From IMG/VR virus record IMGVR_UViG_3300021964_008748, positions 1 to 47,063 of that record: a stretch of DNA of 47,063 nt, one strand, 5' to 3'. The position numbers and the translations under genes were made by a program. Positions 33,822-43,694 of the stretch are shown piece by piece (position 1 is the stretch's first letter; the number at the start of each line of letters is the position of its first letter). This DNA is from a virus. The notes under the pieces were generated by a model. That model had not been told where the DNA came from and made no database searches. It saw only the letters and a list, made by a program, of their open reading frames with translations.

Positions 33822-36800
33822 ATGTATAAAAATGCTTCAGGTAGAACAGTAAGTATTGAACAAATGAAGTCTTGGGCGGACTCGGAAGGCGTAAGTGTTG
33901 AAGAGTACGCTTCTATGAGTGGCTTTACTTTAATTCAAGAAGAAATAGAAATTCCCAGCGATGAGGGAAAGCTAAAGGGTGCGGCAACAACGGATGCGGA
34001 TGCAGCACCTGTAATAATACCGGAAAACGTATCCGAGGTTGTAACTGTGGAAAAGGAGGAGCCTGTAGAAGTAAAAGCACCGAAGTCGGAAAATCTTATC
34101 GATATGGAGTCCAGATTGGAAGAGCTTTTATTGGAGCAGAAATCCGCAAGAAGTAAACCAGGAAGCAGCGGAAGAGTGATTGGTAGAAAAATATCAACAC
34201 TAAAAAGCGAAATACAACGAGAAAAAGAAGCTGTTTTTTCACCTAATAAAGGGCCGAATTTGGAAGATCCATTTAGCTTAGTTATGGAAACAGAAGAAAC
34301 GGTTGAGTCTATTTTAGAAAAAGAATACCCTATTCAAATAGTACAAACAGACGTTAGAAACGCTGTTAAGTACAAAGATCCAAGAACAGGGGAAAATAAA
34401 TATATAAATTTAAGACCTTCTTCATACGAAGAAAAATTAAATACAGCCAATCAAATTAATCAATTAAAAAATTCATTTGAAACGCTTACGGCTGAAGAGT
34501 ACGGATCTCAAGTTGTGGATACTTTTATAGACAGATTTGAGCAAGGCACAGAAAAAGCGGATATTGAGCAATTGAACTATGGTCTTAACGGTACCGGTTA
34601 TGAAATAAAAACAGTTGCACAAACCGAGCAGTCAGTAAATCCTCTTGGAGCACCTGTTATGTCTACAGCATTTTTCCAGGTTTATAAAGACGGGAAGCTT
34701 GTAGATACTTTAGGCAAAGAAGAATTGGCTGATTTTTTTAATAACAACCTAACTCCTGAAGACGAGGATATTCTTAAAAACAATTCTTTTAAAGCTTACG
34801 AAGCTTTTGAAAGTAAAATTTCAAAAAGAAAAGAAGCAGAAGGGAAAAAAGTAGATGAGTTAGATATGACCAGAGCCTACTTAGATTCTGGTAAATTTTC
34901 GGAAAGATTGGCTTTTACGTTAAGTGACCCAAAATTAGGTTTAGGATTTACAAATGAAGAGGCTCAGGTTGTTAAAAATTATATAGACAACAGAAAAGAC
35001 AAACGTAAAATAAAATATACCACATATGGGGCTGCAACCTCCTCATATACCATGTCCCCTCAAGACTACGTTCAATATAAAACCGACCTTAGTGATTTAC
35101 CTGAAGAAATTAAAGCTAAGCTTACGCCTGAACTGCTAGAATCTATATTTAGTCAAGGCTACGAAAACTATAAAACATCAGAATTAGATTCGCGTATGGT
35201 TACCATACAGGAGGCTATGATGAAAGAATCAGGAAAAGCTAACTTGCTTAAACTTGCCTATCGTTTTGACAAAGAGGACGTTGATCTATACAAAAAGGGT
35301 AAGAAAGAATATAAGGAAGAGTTAATTAAAACTCGTGACCATATTGCTAAAACTATTGTTGGAGAAGCTGAAAGAATATCAAAATCTACTCCAAATGTTG
35401 AATTTAAAGTAGACAATGTTGACGGTCAATACGTATTTACAGCAACCCAAACAAAAAAGGGTTTATCTGAAAAAGAGCAAAAACAAGTGAATTTAGCAAT
35501 GGGACAATGGTATAAACTCCAAAGGTCTACCATGTTAGCTCAAGCTGATTACAATCAAAGCGCGCAAAATTACGTACAAGACATTGCCCAATTCCAACAA
35601 AAAAGACAAGACAGAGAGTTAACGCCAGGAGAGCTTTTTGATCTTAGCATGAAAGAATATGATACAGGGGCATTGCTAGCTAAGGATCTTAATGATGCTT
35701 TCGCCGGGCTAGCGTTAGCTGTGCCAACTGTATTAGGGGGATCTGAATATGCCGTTAAAGAACAAGAAAGACTGCAAAGAAAAAATCAGCAATTTGAAAC
35801 TATGCTTACTTATGACCAAGCATTGGCGCAAGGTAGAGCTGGTTTATTTGGCTTAAGGACACTAGGTCAACAAGCACCTAATATTATATTAGCCATAGGA
35901 ACATCCGGAGCTGGAACAGCGTTGGGCATGAGCAAAATAGCTACTCAGCTAGCTGTTGGTACTCAATTTGGAGTATCCTCAGGAGCTCAAAAATATAGAG
36001 ACTTAGTAATGGCTCAAAAACTTGGGGAAGACGCTAAGAATCAAAAAGAATTAAACCGCGTTGCTTATGAGTCTGGCTTAATAGACTACAATACTTACGC
36101 GTCAAATGAACTCGATCTTAATAAAACAATAGCAATGGGTGATCTTACAGATCAACAAATTGTGAATGCCGCATGGGCAACTGGTTTTATTGAAGGTGGA
36201 GTAACATCATTTATAGGTACTGCGCCTAACTCGTTAAAAGCCATTAAAGACTTTTCAAAAAGCGGTGTAAATGTATCAAACTTTTTATACAAAAGTAATT
36301 TACGAAAGCTTGGCATGGCGGGTCTTGAACTTGGTAAAAGGTTAGGTGGCGAAATACTTGAAGAAGAACTTATTTACTTTGGAGATACAGCATTAAGCGA
36401 GGGCCTCATATTAGGCAGGGATATGGACTTTAGCCAATGGGATGATACAGCTGTTTCTGCTTTGATTACATCAGGCACAATGTCTACACCAGGTGTTGCG
36501 TACTCTGCATTAATGAATAATGCAGCTACCGTAGAGTTTCAAAAAGATATTAATGGTTTAACCCAAGATATACAAGACTTAAGTATAAGTATACAAGAAT
36601 CTACAGACGCTAGTTCAAGAGATATACTTATTGCGCAATTGGCTACTAAAATGAAAGAGCAAGGCTTTGCTGTTACAGGTTTGGAAGTTGACGCAATAGC
36701 ATTGGGTGGTGATAATCAAAAGAAACTGCTCGGCCTTGGTAGACTAGAAAAAGAGTTAATGTCTGAAGCTGGTGTAAGACCAGAAGACACCCCAACAATT

Positions 36801-39800
36801 GCTGAAGAAAAAGTAAACAACTATAAAGCCAAACTAAACAAAGAAGGTAAAAACCAACAGGCTGAAAATTTTGACATTAGAAGAGCTACCATTAAGAAGC
36901 AGCAAGATCAGCTTAAAAAAGATGTTAATTACGATCGCGTTGAAAACTCGCTAGGTCCATCTGGTAAAAGAATAAAACAAAAGCTTGAAACAACCGATAC
37001 TAATAAAGCAAATGAATATCGTTCTTTAAATAGAAAAGACAAGCTTGCTTTTATTATTAACGAAATTAGGAATGAGCAAAGGTTAAGCCACGTTAGGCTA
37101 GCCAAGGAATCACCTGCAATCGTTAAAAAGGTAGAAAGCTTAGTAGATGCAAACGGCAAGCCTTTGTCTAAAACAGCAAAAGAAAAAGCATACGCTAACG
37201 CGGGGGCCAACCTTATGTTCAATAAAGGTAGAGCAATAACTTTGAGTACAACCGCAAAGGCTTCTTCTGAAATAGTTAATGCTGCTGATTTAACAATACT
37301 TGAGGTTTCTAATAAGAAAGAAGCTCAAAAGCTATTAGAAGACACAGACTTAGACGACGACGCTAAAAATGAGATATACGCATCGTTAGAAAAAGAGGGC
37401 AGTAATGGTTTTATATATAATAACAAGTATATTACTTTTAACAAAGATCGCGCAGAAGCCGCAATAAAAGAGGGTAACATACTGCAATCAACCGCTATAG
37501 TGCACGAAGTAGCACACGCTATTGATGATCGTGTTTTTGATACGCCTGAAAAACAAAAACAATACGCGGACAATCTTCATGCTAGGCTATCTCAGCCTGA
37601 TTTAGCTGGTGTTGATGAACAGGTTAAAAACGTATTAGCAAACAGAGATGACCTTGCTGATGATGCTGGTAAAGAATGGAAAGACACAAGCGCTGCATAC
37701 AAAGATGAGTACACGAAGGTTGCTCAAGAAACTTTTTATGCTTTTGACGCTGAGCTTAATCAAGAAGCTAAAAGATCTAAGGAAAGTTTTTTCAATGGCA
37801 TTAACACTGCCACTCCTGACGGTGCTTTAAATTACATGCTAAACCGTAACGCTGACTTTAGAGAAGGTAAGATTGGCAAGCGTATACAAAAGAAAGTTAA
37901 AAAAGGGCCCAAAAAGTCTTCGCTAAAAGGTAAACCATCATTTAGCGCGCCAAGCAGTTTTAATACTGATGACAAAAACAGAATGTTTCAAAAAGGTAAT
38001 GAAGCATTTAACACGGGGGCAGAATCTTATGGATTAGATTTAAGAATAAATGAAGACGGTAAACCAAATTTTACAAAAGAACAATGGGATGCTGTTCCTG
38101 ATGATACTAAATTAGTATTAGGTTATTTTGTAGGGCAGGAATATGAAAGCTATGTAGCATACAGAATGCGATCAAGAGATCAAGTCCCTAGGTATGATGA
38201 GTTTAAAGATGAAATAATAAATAAAACCGCAACAGGTATTCAAAAAGGAGATGATGGTATACCTTTCTTAATAAAATCATACAATCCCGAAGGCGGAACA
38301 AAGCTTAGTAGTTACATATTTGGTCAAATAGACAATAGATTACAAGGCGTAATTAATAAAACAAAAGGCTTTGGTGAACTTACCGTAGAAGCCGCCCCTT
38401 CTGAACCAGGAAGAAGAGAACTTGTTGGTAAAGAAAAAGCTGACGATACTTTAAAAAGAGCAGAGCGCGAGGCTAAAGAAGTTAAAAAAGAATTTCCACA
38501 GATAACCGATGAGGTTATTGTTCTTGATAAAGAAGGAAACCCAGTATCAATATCTAATCAAGTTCAAAAGAAAGTAAAAGACAGTGTTAAAGTAGCATAT
38601 GCTACAACTAAGTTTACCGCTCCTATTGGTAGTAAAAAATTCAGAACTGAGCTTGCTAATGCAATGCGTAATAAATTAGGTAACTTATTCAAAAGTATTA
38701 TGGATCGCGGCGCTAACTTCGATAATACTGAGAAAGTTGGTAATAAAGAAAAAAGAGCCAATTACGATTCGTTCGTGGATAGAAACTTTCAGAATGTGTA
38801 TAGCATAATGCCTAAGTCTACCATTTCAGACAGATTTCCATTTTTAATGGAGGAGATCACGAATGAAGATGGTTCTCCAGATTACATGTCAGTTGCCGAG
38901 GTTGAGGCTTACAACGACGCTATTGATCGCGGCGCTATAAGAGGTAAGCGTATTGCAAATAAGTATGCAAACAATCGTAAGTTTAAGAAAAGAAAATATG
39001 ATGGCCAAGTTAAAAAAGAAGGTACTGAATATTTAAAGGCTAACGATAAAGCAACCAACGTACGAAATGCACGTAAAACTTCGTTTGCAGATGTTATTGC
39101 TGAAGAGGCTGCTTTTGATATATTGCCAGAAGTACTAAGAGAAAATGGTTTAGCTAAAGAAGCTGAAATTGTTGAAATTGAAAAACAAACAGGTAGAGGT
39201 AAATTTTCTGTTGGTAGAATGGATCCTACAGAAAGATTTAAATTTGATCTAAATAAAGATTTGTTTTTTGATCGTGTAATGAGCCTTAAAAATCTTAGTA
39301 AGGGTAATATTAAGAAAGTATTTTTAACAACGTATGGAGCGCTTGATTTTGATCCTAAGATAATAGACGGCGTAGCTGAACAGTTTGCAAACAGACTTAA
39401 ACCCGTTAACAAAGCGGTAGAAAGCGTGCCAGTTCCATTGTTTAAAGAAATATTAATTGATATATCAAATCAAGCAGACGAGGCTTTAGCTTTACAAAAA
39501 TTAGTTGGGGCAGCAATGAACGCTTCTGAAGTTTTTAGAGATAAAGATAACATTATACTCACTAGGGCGGCAGCAATTGAGAACATGCAGATGATAATTG
39601 ACAAGTACGGTGTTGATGAAGGTCTACAGATGATTGTAGCTTTTGCAAATAGCTCGTTTAGTTCATCAGCTTCAATAGGGTTATTTAAGTTTGATTTAAA
39701 AACTCAAAAACTAGTACCAGGCATTAGAAAAGACGGAAGACCCATAACAAAACCAGGAGCCGATTTGTTTAGTGGAGCAGAGGATTTACTGCAAAGCCTG

Positions 39801-42800
39801 TACAATAAATTAAATTTAGATGGCAAAAAGATTGATAAAATAACAAACAAAAAATTATTTTTTACAGACGGAACCTCGGTTGATAGAAAGTATAGCCCTG
39901 TAACTAACGTGTCAAAAGGCATGCTAAGGGAAAACTATAAGCCTGATGAAATAAACTACAAAGCTGCCCAAGAGTTTGTTACTTCGTTTTTTGAAAACTT
40001 TGCAAAGCAAGATTTAGATCCTAATGTAGCGCTAACATTGCTTTCTACCATGAACAATGGTACAAGTAATGCGCTAAGAGCATCAGCTAGAGTTTGGGGT
40101 AAATCTACTGTTATAAAATCAGACAATCCATCAGACTTTAGATTTGAGCACGCAATTCCAGCAAGGGTTGTTTTAGCTTATATGTATGATTACTATGTAA
40201 ACGGAAATACCGAGCATAATATGGAAGCGCTGTGGAATGACTACAGGGTAACCATTATTCCAGTTAAAGAAATGGACAAGGTATTAGACGCCGCGGGATT
40301 TGGAGCTATAACTACATCCAATTATGTTCCAGGTGAAACAGCTTGGCACAATAGATATTATAATTTATTCACAAAAGGACGCATGCCATACGCCATGGTT
40401 AGCTATGACGGCACGGAAACTGTAGGAGAACAGTATGAACAATACTTTAACGAAAAGGGTAAAAACCCTGTAATTAAAGCAGACGCTACACAAGAAACTG
40501 AAGAAAAAAGAACAGTTGATAAAGCAATGGCTAATGCACGTGAGGGAAAGTATTCAATTACACCTAAAGGTATTAGCGTATATGATTTTGACGACACACT
40601 AGCATTCAGTAAAAGTCAGGTTATAGTAACTAAAGATGGTAAGACTTATAGAATAACACCTGCAGAATTTGCTAAACAAGGCGAAACGTTAGCAAATGAA
40701 GGCGCTGAATTTAATTTTAGCGAGTTTAGCAAAGTTGTTAAAGGAACGCCAGGACCACTAGCACCAAGACTTAAAAAAGCAATAGAAAAGTTTGGTAATA
40801 AAAATATATTCGTATTAACAGCAAGGCCGGCTGACTCAGCTCCGGCTATATATCAATTTTTAAAAGGTATAGGTTTAGAAATTCCGCTTGAAAATATAAC
40901 TGGATTAGCCAACGGAGCACCCGCGGCTAAAGCCGCTTGGATGGTTGGCAAAGTTGCCGATGGATATAACGACTTCTACTTTGTAGATGATCACATGGGT
41001 AATGTTAAAGCTGTCAAAGATGTGCTTAATGTTTTTGATGTTAAAGGCAAAGTTCAGCAAGCTAGAGTTAAACACAGCATTAGCTTAGACGTAGACTTTA
41101 ATAAAATGATAGAACGCCAAAAGGGTGTTGAAGACTTTAAGGAATTTTCTTCAGCGGTTGCTAGAAGAAGAGGCAAAACAAAGGGTAGATTTAAATTCTT
41201 TATTCCTCCAAGTGCAGAAGATTTTAGAGGTTTAACACAATATGTATTTGCCGGCAAAGGAAAGCAAGGTGAAGCTGACCAAGCATTTTTTGAGCAAAAT
41301 TTAATGGATCCTTATTTTCAAGGTGTTGCAGCAATGGAAAGAGCTCGTCAAACAATTAAGAATGACACTAGGGCTTTAAATAAAATGTTTAAACCAGTTA
41401 GAAGAATTATTAATAAACTTGTACCGGAAGGAGATTATACATATGATTCCGCTATTAGAGTTTATCTTTGGGATAAAGCTGGTTACGAAATACCTGGTAT
41501 ATCTAAAAGAGATCAAGCTAGACTAGTAAAACTTGTAAGGAATGACGCAGACCTATCGGGTTATGCAGATGGATTATTAGCTGTGTCAAAGAAAGATAAA
41601 TGGACTGAGCCAGGCGAATTTTGGGATGCTAAGACTGTACTTAGTGATTTGCAGAGTTTAACAGAAAAAGTAAATAGAAAAGAATATCTAGCGGAGTTTA
41701 TTGAAAACGCCGAAACTATATTTAGCGAAAAGAATTTAAATAAAATAGAAGCTGTATATGGTACAAACCTAAGAGAGGCTATTGAGGATTCTTTATTTGC
41801 AATGAAAAATGGCACAAACCGTACTTCAGGCGCCAACAAGATTACTAATGCGTGGAACAATTGGGTTAACAATTCTGTTGGTACTATAATGTTTTTTAAC
41901 AGAAGATCAGCCTTGCTGCAAACTATATCTTCAATTAACTTTATTAATTGGAGTGACAATAATCCTTTAAAAGCAGGTTTAGCGTTTGCTAATCAACCTC
42001 AATACTGGAAAGACTTTGCTATGCTGTTTAATTCCGATAAATTAAAGCAACGTAGGGGAGGTTTAAAATCTGACGTACAGGAGCAAGAGATTGCTAATGC
42101 TGCTAAAAATGCGAAGGACAAGGCTAGCGCTGCTGTTTCTTATTTATTAAAAATAGGATTTACGCCAACGCAAATTGCGGATAGTTTTGCAATTGCAGCA
42201 GGTGGTGCTACATTTTATCGCAACAGAGTTAATACTTATTTAAAAGAAGGTATGTCTCAAGAAGACGCCGAAGCAAAAGCGTTTTTGGACTTTAGCAAAA
42301 TATCAGATGAGTCACAGCAATCAGGTGATCCGGCTTTAGTATCTCAACAACAGCGAAGCGTTGCAGGACGTCTTATATTGTCTTTTCAAAACACGCCTAT
42401 GCAATATACTAGATTGATGAAAAAAGCTGCCCAGGACCTTGTAAATGGCCGTGGGGACGCTAAGTCAAATATATCTAAGATTGTTTATTATGGTGCCGTG
42501 CAAAATATAATATTCTCAGCTTTACAAAACGCGGCGTTTGCTTTAATACCCGGGTTTGATGATGAAGAGGAAACAGAAGAACAAAGAGAGGCTACACAAG
42601 ATAAGAAGCTTGCGCGTATGTTAAACGGTATGACCGATACAATATTGCGTGGTACTGGTATATATGGAGCTGTAGTGTCTACTGTAAAAAATACTATATT
42701 AAAGTTCTTAGAGCAAGATAAAAAAGGATACACGGCAGATCATACATATACCATCATAGAAGCCGCAAACATAGCACCTCCAATAGGATCTAAGCTTAGA

Positions 42801-43298
42801 AAAATATACTCTGGTATTCAAACGTATAAATTTGACAAAGATGTTATAGCTAAGCATCCTTGGGACGTTACGATGGACGGTAAGTTTAATCTTTCACCAA
42901 CATATAGTATTATTGGTAATGTTGCATCAGCTACATTAAATGTACCGCTTGATAGAGCAATAATGGAAACCCAGGCTATTACCGAGGCTTTTGATAAAAG
43001 AAATACCGCATTTCAAAGAATGGCGCTAGGCTTAGGCTGGAGAACATGGGATGTTAACGCTAAAAACGAAGAGTTTGATTTAATTAAAACAGGAGCTAAA
43101 AGTGTTAGGAAAGAACAAGGAAAGGTAAAAGCTAAGGAAACAAGACGTAAAAATACACAAAAGAAAGCTACATTTAGGGCTCAAGTTTACGATAGCCTTA
43201 GTAACGCTGAAAAATTAAAATTAGAAAATTTAGGAAGAGGAGAAATAAATCAATTTTATATTGATATGGGTAAAAAATATAACATTAAAAAAGATTAA
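33822..43298 (+). CDS. Giant multidomain ejection/internal virion protein (zincin, sigma-like, HAD)
   Basis: This is a 3158-residue protein, over twice T7 gp16, and would be injected ahead of DNA. Visible parts, in order: an acidic N-terminal arm; helical regions; a hydrophobic segment near 690-720; a zincin helix HEVAHAID (1228-1235); a sigma-region-2-like stretch (about 1480-1512, IPFLIKSYNPEGGTKLSSYI); a HAD-like domain with DFDDT (2255-2259), Thr2333 in VLTARPADS and Asp2389/Asp2390 in FVDDHMGN; and a conserved-looking C-terminal module (about 2440-2960, FAGKGKQGEADQ, FQNTPMQ) with a hydrophobic VQNIIFSALQNAAFALIPGF. The C-terminal module resembles giant proteins of uncultured marine podophages (memory). 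No transglycosylase motif was seen. Zincin and HAD calls are from motifs; roles are inferred. Confidence 0.78.
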   Translation: MYKNASGRTVSIEQMKSWADSEGVSVEEYASMSGFTLIQEEIEIPSDEGKLKGAATTDADAAPVIIPENVSEVVTVEKEEPVEVKAPKSENLIDMESRLEELLLEQKSARSKPGSSGRVIGRKISTLKSEIQREKEAVFSPNKGPNLEDPFSLVMETEETVESILEKEYPIQIVQTDVRNAVKYKDPRTGENKYINLRPSSYEEKLNTANQINQLKNSFETLTAEEYGSQVVDTFIDRFEQGTEKADIEQLNYGLNGTGYEIKTVAQTEQSVNPLGAPVMSTAFFQVYKDGKLVDTLGKEELADFFNNNLTPEDEDILKNNSFKAYEAFESKISKRKEAEGKKVDELDMTRAYLDSGKFSERLAFTLSDPKLGLGFTNEEAQVVKNYIDNRKDKRKIKYTTYGAATSSYTMSPQDYVQYKTDLSDLPEEIKAKLTPELLESIFSQGYENYKTSELDSRMVTIQEAMMKESGKANLLKLAYRFDKEDVDLYKKGKKEYKEELIKTRDHIAKTIVGEAERISKSTPNVEFKVDNVDGQYVFTATQTKKGLSEKEQKQVNLAMGQWYKLQRSTMLAQADYNQSAQNYVQDIAQFQQKRQDRELTPGELFDLSMKEYDTGALLAKDLNDAFAGLALAVPTVLGGSEYAVKEQERLQRKNQQFETMLTYDQALAQGRAGLFGLRTLGQQAPNIILAIGTSGAGTALGMSKIATQLAVGTQFGVSSGAQKYRDLVMAQKLGEDAKNQKELNRVAYESGLIDYNTYASNELDLNKTIAMGDLTDQQIVNAAWATGFIEGGVTSFIGTAPNSLKAIKDFSKSGVNVSNFLYKSNLRKLGMAGLELGKRLGGEILEEELIYFGDTALSEGLILGRDMDFSQWDDTAVSALITSGTMSTPGVAYSALMNNAATVEFQKDINGLTQDIQDLSISIQESTDASSRDILIAQLATKMKEQGFAVTGLEVDAIALGGDNQKKLLGLGRLEKELMSEAGVRPEDTPTIAEEKVNNYKAKLNKEGKNQQAENFDIRRATIKKQQDQLKKDVNYDRVENSLGPSGKRIKQKLETTDTNKANEYRSLNRKDKLAFIINEIRNEQRLSHVRLAKESPAIVKKVESLVDANGKPLSKTAKEKAYANAGANLMFNKGRAITLSTTAKASSEIVNAADLTILEVSNKKEAQKLLEDTDLDDDAKNEIYASLEKEGSNGFIYNNKYITFNKDRAEAAIKEGNILQSTAIVHEVAHAIDDRVFDTPEKQKQYADNLHARLSQPDLAGVDEQVKNVLANRDDLADDAGKEWKDTSAAYKDEYTKVAQETFYAFDAELNQEAKRSKESFFNGINTATPDGALNYMLNRNADFREGKIGKRIQKKVKKGPKKSSLKGKPSFSAPSSFNTDDKNRMFQKGNEAFNTGAESYGLDLRINEDGKPNFTKEQWDAVPDDTKLVLGYFVGQEYESYVAYRMRSRDQVPRYDEFKDEIINKTATGIQKGDDGIPFLIKSYNPEGGTKLSSYIFGQIDNRLQGVINKTKGFGELTVEAAPSEPGRRELVGKEKADDTLKRAEREAKEVKKEFPQITDEVIVLDKEGNPVSISNQVQKKVKDSVKVAYATTKFTAPIGSKKFRTELANAMRNKLGNLFKSIMDRGANFDNTEKVGNKEKRANYDSFVDRNFQNVYSIMPKSTISDRFPFLMEEITNEDGSPDYMSVAEVEAYNDAIDRGAIRGKRIANKYANNRKFKKRKYDGQVKKEGTEYLKANDKATNVRNARKTSFADVIAEEAAFDILPEVLRENGLAKEAEIVEIEKQTGRGKFSVGRMDPTERFKFDLNKDLFFDRVMSLKNLSKGNIKKVFLTTYGALDFDPKIIDGVAEQFANRLKPVNKAVESVPVPLFKEILIDISNQADEALALQKLVGAAMNASEVFRDKDNIILTRAAAIENMQMIIDKYGVDEGLQMIVAFANSSFSSSASIGLFKFDLKTQKLVPGIRKDGRPITKPGADLFSGAEDLLQSLYNKLNLDGKKIDKITNKKLFFTDGTSVDRKYSPVTNVSKGMLRENYKPDEINYKAAQEFVTSFFENFAKQDLDPNVALTLLSTMNNGTSNALRASARVWGKSTVIKSDNPSDFRFEHAIPARVVLAYMYDYYVNGNTEHNMEALWNDYRVTIIPVKEMDKVLDAAGFGAITTSNYVPGETAWHNRYYNLFTKGRMPYAMVSYDGTETVGEQYEQYFNEKGKNPVIKADATQETEEKRTVDKAMANAREGKYSITPKGISVYDFDDTLAFSKSQVIVTKDGKTYRITPAEFAKQGETLANEGAEFNFSEFSKVVKGTPGPLAPRLKKAIEKFGNKNIFVLTARPADSAPAIYQFLKGIGLEIPLENITGLANGAPAAKAAWMVGKVADGYNDFYFVDDHMGNVKAVKDVLNVFDVKGKVQQARVKHSISLDVDFNKMIERQKGVEDFKEFSSAVARRRGKTKGRFKFFIPPSAEDFRGLTQYVFAGKGKQGEADQAFFEQNLMDPYFQGVAAMERARQTIKNDTRALNKMFKPVRRIINKLVPEGDYTYDSAIRVYLWDKAGYEIPGISKRDQARLVKLVRNDADLSGYADGLLAVSKKDKWTEPGEFWDAKTVLSDLQSLTEKVNRKEYLAEFIENAETIFSEKNLNKIEAVYGTNLREAIEDSLFAMKNGTNRTSGANKITNAWNNWVNNSVGTIMFFNRRSALLQTISSINFINWSDNNPLKAGLAFANQPQYWKDFAMLFNSDKLKQRRGGLKSDVQEQEIANAAKNAKDKASAAVSYLLKIGFTPTQIADSFAIAAGGATFYRNRVNTYLKEGMSQEDAEAKAFLDFSKISDESQQSGDPALVSQQQRSVAGRLILSFQNTPMQYTRLMKKAAQDLVNGRGDAKSNISKIVYYGAVQNIIFSALQNAAFALIPGFDDEEETEEQREATQDKKLARMLNGMTDTILRGTGIYGAVVSTVKNTILKFLEQDKKGYTADHTYTIIEAANIAPPIGSKLRKIYSGIQTYKFDKDVIAKHPWDVTMDGKFNLSPTYSIIGNVASATLNVPLDRAIMETQAITEAFDKRNTAFQRMALGLGWRTWDVNAKNEEFDLIKTGAKSVRKEQGKVKAKETRRKNTQKKATFRAQVYDSLSNAEKLKLENLGRGEINQFYIDMGKKYNIKKD

Positions 43299-43299
43299 T

Positions 43300-43440
43300 A
43301 TGAAATCATCAACTTCACCATTTGAACTGAAAGATGCATGTTATCATAAAGTAAAGAAGCAATACAAAGTATTTCCATCGGCTTATGCAAGCGGCGCAAT
43401 AGCAAAATGCAGAAAAGCAAAAGGCAAAAATAAAAAGTAA
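43300..43440 (+). CDS. Tiny basic Cys-pair protein
   Basis: This is a 46-residue protein with the core KDACYHKVKKQYKVFPSAYASGAIAKCRK. The spaced Cys residues with KVFPSAYASG between them form a compact pattern shared with small marine phage and algal virus proteins (memory). The start ATG is two bases after the giant gene's stop, and its TAA overlaps the next ATG (TAATG at 43438). The two Cys and the basic nature suggest a virion-packed nucleic-acid binder or metal site; function is unknown. Confidence 0.68.
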   Translation: MKSSTSPFELKDACYHKVKKQYKVFPSAYASGAIAKCRKAKGKNKK

Positions 43441-43694
43441 TGGCTGTTCGTAAAACTCAAAAAGGAGCTAATCTTAAACGCTGGTTTAAAGAAAAATGGA
43501 CCGATGAAAAAGGCAATCCTTGTGGATCTACTAAAAATAAAAAAACAAAAAAGTGTAGACCAAGCAAAAGGATAAATAGTAAGACTGTAAAAACCTGGAG
43601 CGAGATGTCCCCGTCAGAAAAGAAAAAAGCTGTTGCTGAAAAGAAAAGAGTTGGAATGGGCAAAAGAACATCTAATATAAAAAGAAATGCGTAA
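43440..43694 (+). CDS. Small basic protein with GNPCG...KCRPSKR motif (DUF5872-like?)
   Basis: This is an 84-residue Lys-rich protein: LKRWFKEKWTDEKGNPCGS (about 12-30), KKCRPSKRI (37-45, two Cys in all), TWSEMSPSEKKKAVAEKKRVG at the end. This layout (W-F-x-E-K-W, NPCG, KCRPS, W-x-EMS-x-x-EK) matches a family of small viral proteins that I think Pfam calls DUF5872; I am not sure of the name. It is probably DNA- or RNA-binding. It is coupled on both sides: TAATG upstream and an 8-base overlap with the amidase gene. Confidence 0.68.
   Translation: MAVRKTQKGANLKRWFKEKWTDEKGNPCGSTKNKKTKKCRPSKRINSKTVKTWSEMSPSEKKKAVAEKKRVGMGKRTSNIKRNA

Noticed and set aside
38909-39412. A 167-residue frame on the - strand inside the giant gene
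   Set aside because: It is antisense to the giant protein's frame, which looks natural throughout. It is a Leu/Ser-rich shadow of Lys/Glu-rich codons.
41561-41959. A 132-residue frame on the - strand inside the giant gene
   Set aside because: It is antisense to the most conserved-looking part of the giant protein, with no leader and no recognisable motif.
33822-43298. A transglycosylase or RNA polymerase domain in the giant protein, as in T7 gp16 or crAss-like phages
   Set aside because: No ES-x-G...Gx-x-Q lysozyme-type motif and no DxDGD polymerase motif was found by reading the protein.
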